Under the pieces are notes generated by a model that ran no database searches, was not told where the DNA came from, and saw only the letters and a list, made by a program, of their open reading frames with translations. The position numbers were made by a program, and so were the translations under genes. DNA of 64,000 nucleotides from Dromaius novaehollandiae (Eukaryota; Chordata; Aves; Casuariiformes; Dromaiidae), in assembly GCF_036370855.1 (NCBI RefSeq), contig NC_088099.1, forward strand, positions 141,119,517 through 141,183,516, given 5' to 3'. Shown here piece after piece: positions 61,600 through 64,000 of the stretch (its first letter is position 1; each line of letters opens with the position of its first letter).

Positions 61600-64000
61600 C
61601 TAAATATGGAGACAGGAAGACAATAATTCCACTGACAGTTGAAGAAAAGTAAAAAGGTAAGAAAAAAAAGTGGAGAAGAGTAATGAAAGAAAAATGTGCA
61701 ATGGTTACAAAACAAACAGAGTGCTTAAGAGATGTTTGTTTCTGCAAGGACAATGCACATGTATGTGGTTTTAGATGTATGATGAGTAGACGCAGCAAAG
61801 TTACAAAGTAAACACAAATGGAACTAGCAGTCTGATACTTCTCACTGCTCTAATGTGAACATTGAACTGATACAGGAGCTCAGAATTACCAGTATCGTGA
61901 TGCTAAATTAGAAATCAACAATACAAGTTGCATGCCTTAACCTAAACCCTTCACCCAAAAGTCCTGTCAGAAGCTACACTCAGATTAATGAATTCTTTGC
62001 ACCTGTTTTGCTTCCCTAGGTAAAGGGAAAGATTAGAAGCAAAACTCAGGCTTCTCAGTAGGTTCCGACTCCTCTATTTAGCAGTGAATATACTGTTACA
62101 GACAAGGTAGCACAATTAAAGTTCAGTAACTCTCCAGTAACGTCCCACCATGCCCTCAGCCTATGCTTTTTATTCACCTCCACAGCATCAGGAGCTACTC
62201 ATCTATCCACACATTCATTCCAAATGCCACCTCCATTTTGGCAGGAGGAGTACAGCCAAAAAGCCTTAAGCCAGAAAGCTCTACAACATGCTGCTCTGGT
62301 GCACAACAAGCTGGCTAAAGGTCTACAACAGTCATTTTGATGCAACTATAGCAAACAATGTGATTTTGAGAGAGACTCAAAATCATCATTTGTATGAAAG
62401 CATCTTAAAACAGCTGGTGGAGATTAAATGAATGTCCCGTGTAGTAAGAGCGTATTAGAAACTTCCAGAGAGCCTACCACAGAGCAAAGGAAGACAACCA
62501 CAAGTCCAGCAGCTCCCCATCTACCTGCCCCTACTACAAGGAGTTTGACCAGATACTCGCCACTGTCCTGAGTACAGAGCCCACAGTCATGCATGACTGG
62601 CTCTTGAGCAGCGATGGTTCACTCTACCCCATGCAACTGCAAGGCAAGGAGAAAGGAATACTTGTGACATCCAATTTTGTTACTGAAGAATCTAAACTGC
62701 TAGTACTCAACTTATTTGCACCATTTCCAACCATTCTCTTAAAAACCCAAGAAAGAAAATTGTTATAAATCATATTGGTCTGTGCATTCTCAGAGTCAAG
62801 AAGTTATATCCAAAGCTTTAATACTATTCCTCTCAATTATGTAAGTGATATCGTAGTCTCACCCAGTTGTTTGCTATGACAGTTCACTGCATCATACATA
62901 TTCTTCCCACCCATACCCCATTGTGCGCCTCATCTTGAAAAGCAAGAATGAGGACTCATTTTATTCTTTCTTTAAACTCAGTCCCTTTCACATAAGGGAC
63001 AGTGGTTAATTAATAGGCCATAAATTAGTGTTTTTAGCATTCCAGATAGCATTATGTAGTTGGAATTTCACATACTGGAACGCACACAATTTTATATGCA
63101 ATACCATCTTGTTTTCAAATATATACCTACATCTGGGAACCGTTTATCAACCTTTTTGCTCAGTGATCAAAATACGACAGCTTTTCATATGTCATGCAGG
63201 AGGCTGCATACCCAGAATGCTGTGCACAAGTTGTTTTGATTAACTTCTTACCTGGGAGAAACATGGGTATTTATCCAAGTAAGTGCACAGTATCTTTTTG
63301 GCAGCCTGAATCTGTGGCACACCTTGCTCACATGACACTAGGATTCTTAGACATAACTTGTGAAGAAAAGCCTGAATAATGAGAGACTAGCGCTGTGCAA
63401 CAACAATAAGCATCACAAATAGCATGTCACAGAATGTCAAACTACAGATAGGAGAATAATTAAAGGCATAGTATAGAGAGATCAACCTTCTCAAATCCAG
63501 TACTTAAATAAGTATATAATACACACTCACATTCTGTGAGTAGATAAATACTTGCTTTCTTCCCTCTCCTCTGGCCCCTTCACTTTCTGGCTCTTCTGAT
63601 CATTCCAGAAGCTATTCTACCCCATTCAACTTTGAACTATTCATTCTTTAATACAGTATTTCATTTGCTTCTTGCACAGTACTAGAAATACCTAGAAAGA
63701 TGCACCCATAAAAGACAAGTATGTATCATATTGGACTGTAGTTTTAAGGGCAAAACGTCTTTTTTTTAGATACAAGTTCTTCAACATTGGGACAGATAAC
63801 AGCGGATGCTACATTTACCTGCATTTCAAAGCTTTTGACATTGTTCTGTAGCATAGCCTTCGAATCGAATTGGGTATGCGCTGGATGTCTGAACTAGAAG
63901 GTGGGTGACTGAATCATTGGGCTCAAAGGGCTGTTGCTATTGATTCAAAAATAACTGGCGATGATCCTCAGGGCCAATACTGTTTCATTTATTCATCAGT
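61600..64000 (-). other. OXR1: 5' flank of the last OXR1 exons, presumably intron continuing past the window
   Basis: The next OXR1 coding segment expected upstream (ending near REWE in the family) is not found here, so the intron probably runs past position 64,000. The stretch is AT-rich and shows no other gene. Confidence 0.7.

Noticed and set aside
63241-63310. Exon-like segment with a donor-like CCCAG|GTAAGAAG on the minus strand
   Set aside because: The translation does not match the OXR1 segment expected upstream, and no convincing acceptor with matching phase was found.

Overview
The window is nuclear DNA from a vertebrate. It is AT-rich, with widely spaced spliced exons, GT-AG introns, microsatellites, homopolymer runs and old CR1-type LINE fragments. 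CR1 as the only recognisable interspersed repeat, together with low repeat density, points to a bird or another sauropsid; the species cannot be fixed from the sequence. There is no bacterial, phage or CRISPR content and no sign of horizontally acquired genes.

Layout. Positions 1-36.8 kb are a long non-coding stretch: simple repeats, two diverged CR1 copies (about 11.1 and 34.6 kb), a CpG-rich patch near 17.6-18.1 kb and two small GC-rich open stretches of uncertain meaning (4.7 and 19.6 kb, minus strand). From the known vertebrate gene order this is probably the interval between ANGPT1 and ABRA, but ANGPT1 is not in the window. Positions 36.8-45.3 kb hold ABRA (STARS) on the plus strand: a TATA-like promoter, two coding exons separated by a 5.4 kb intron, and a 3' UTR of about 1.7 kb. 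Positions 45.3-49.2 kb are the gap between the two genes and contain a CR1 copy. Positions 49.2-61.6 kb hold the 3' end of OXR1 on the minus strand: the last six coding exons, with the TLDc domain, and a 3' UTR of roughly 1.4-1.9 kb. The upstream OXR1 exons lie beyond position 64,000.

ABRA and OXR1 are convergent (tail to tail). ABRA encodes a complete 409-residue actin-binding activator of Rho/MRTF/SRF signalling in striated muscle. The OXR1 part encodes the last 221 residues of the oxidation-resistance protein. Every splice junction was placed by reading frame, GT/AG sites and continuity with the protein family. The two genes are neighbours by synteny and no shared pathway is implied.

No undescribed biological system was found. 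The items most worth checking are the two GC-rich minus-strand stretches that could encode a hydrophobic segment, the CpG-rich patch in the gene desert, the C/G-quartet tract just upstream of ABRA, the repeated tryptophan motif in ABRA, and the weak donor on the 81-bp OXR1 exon.
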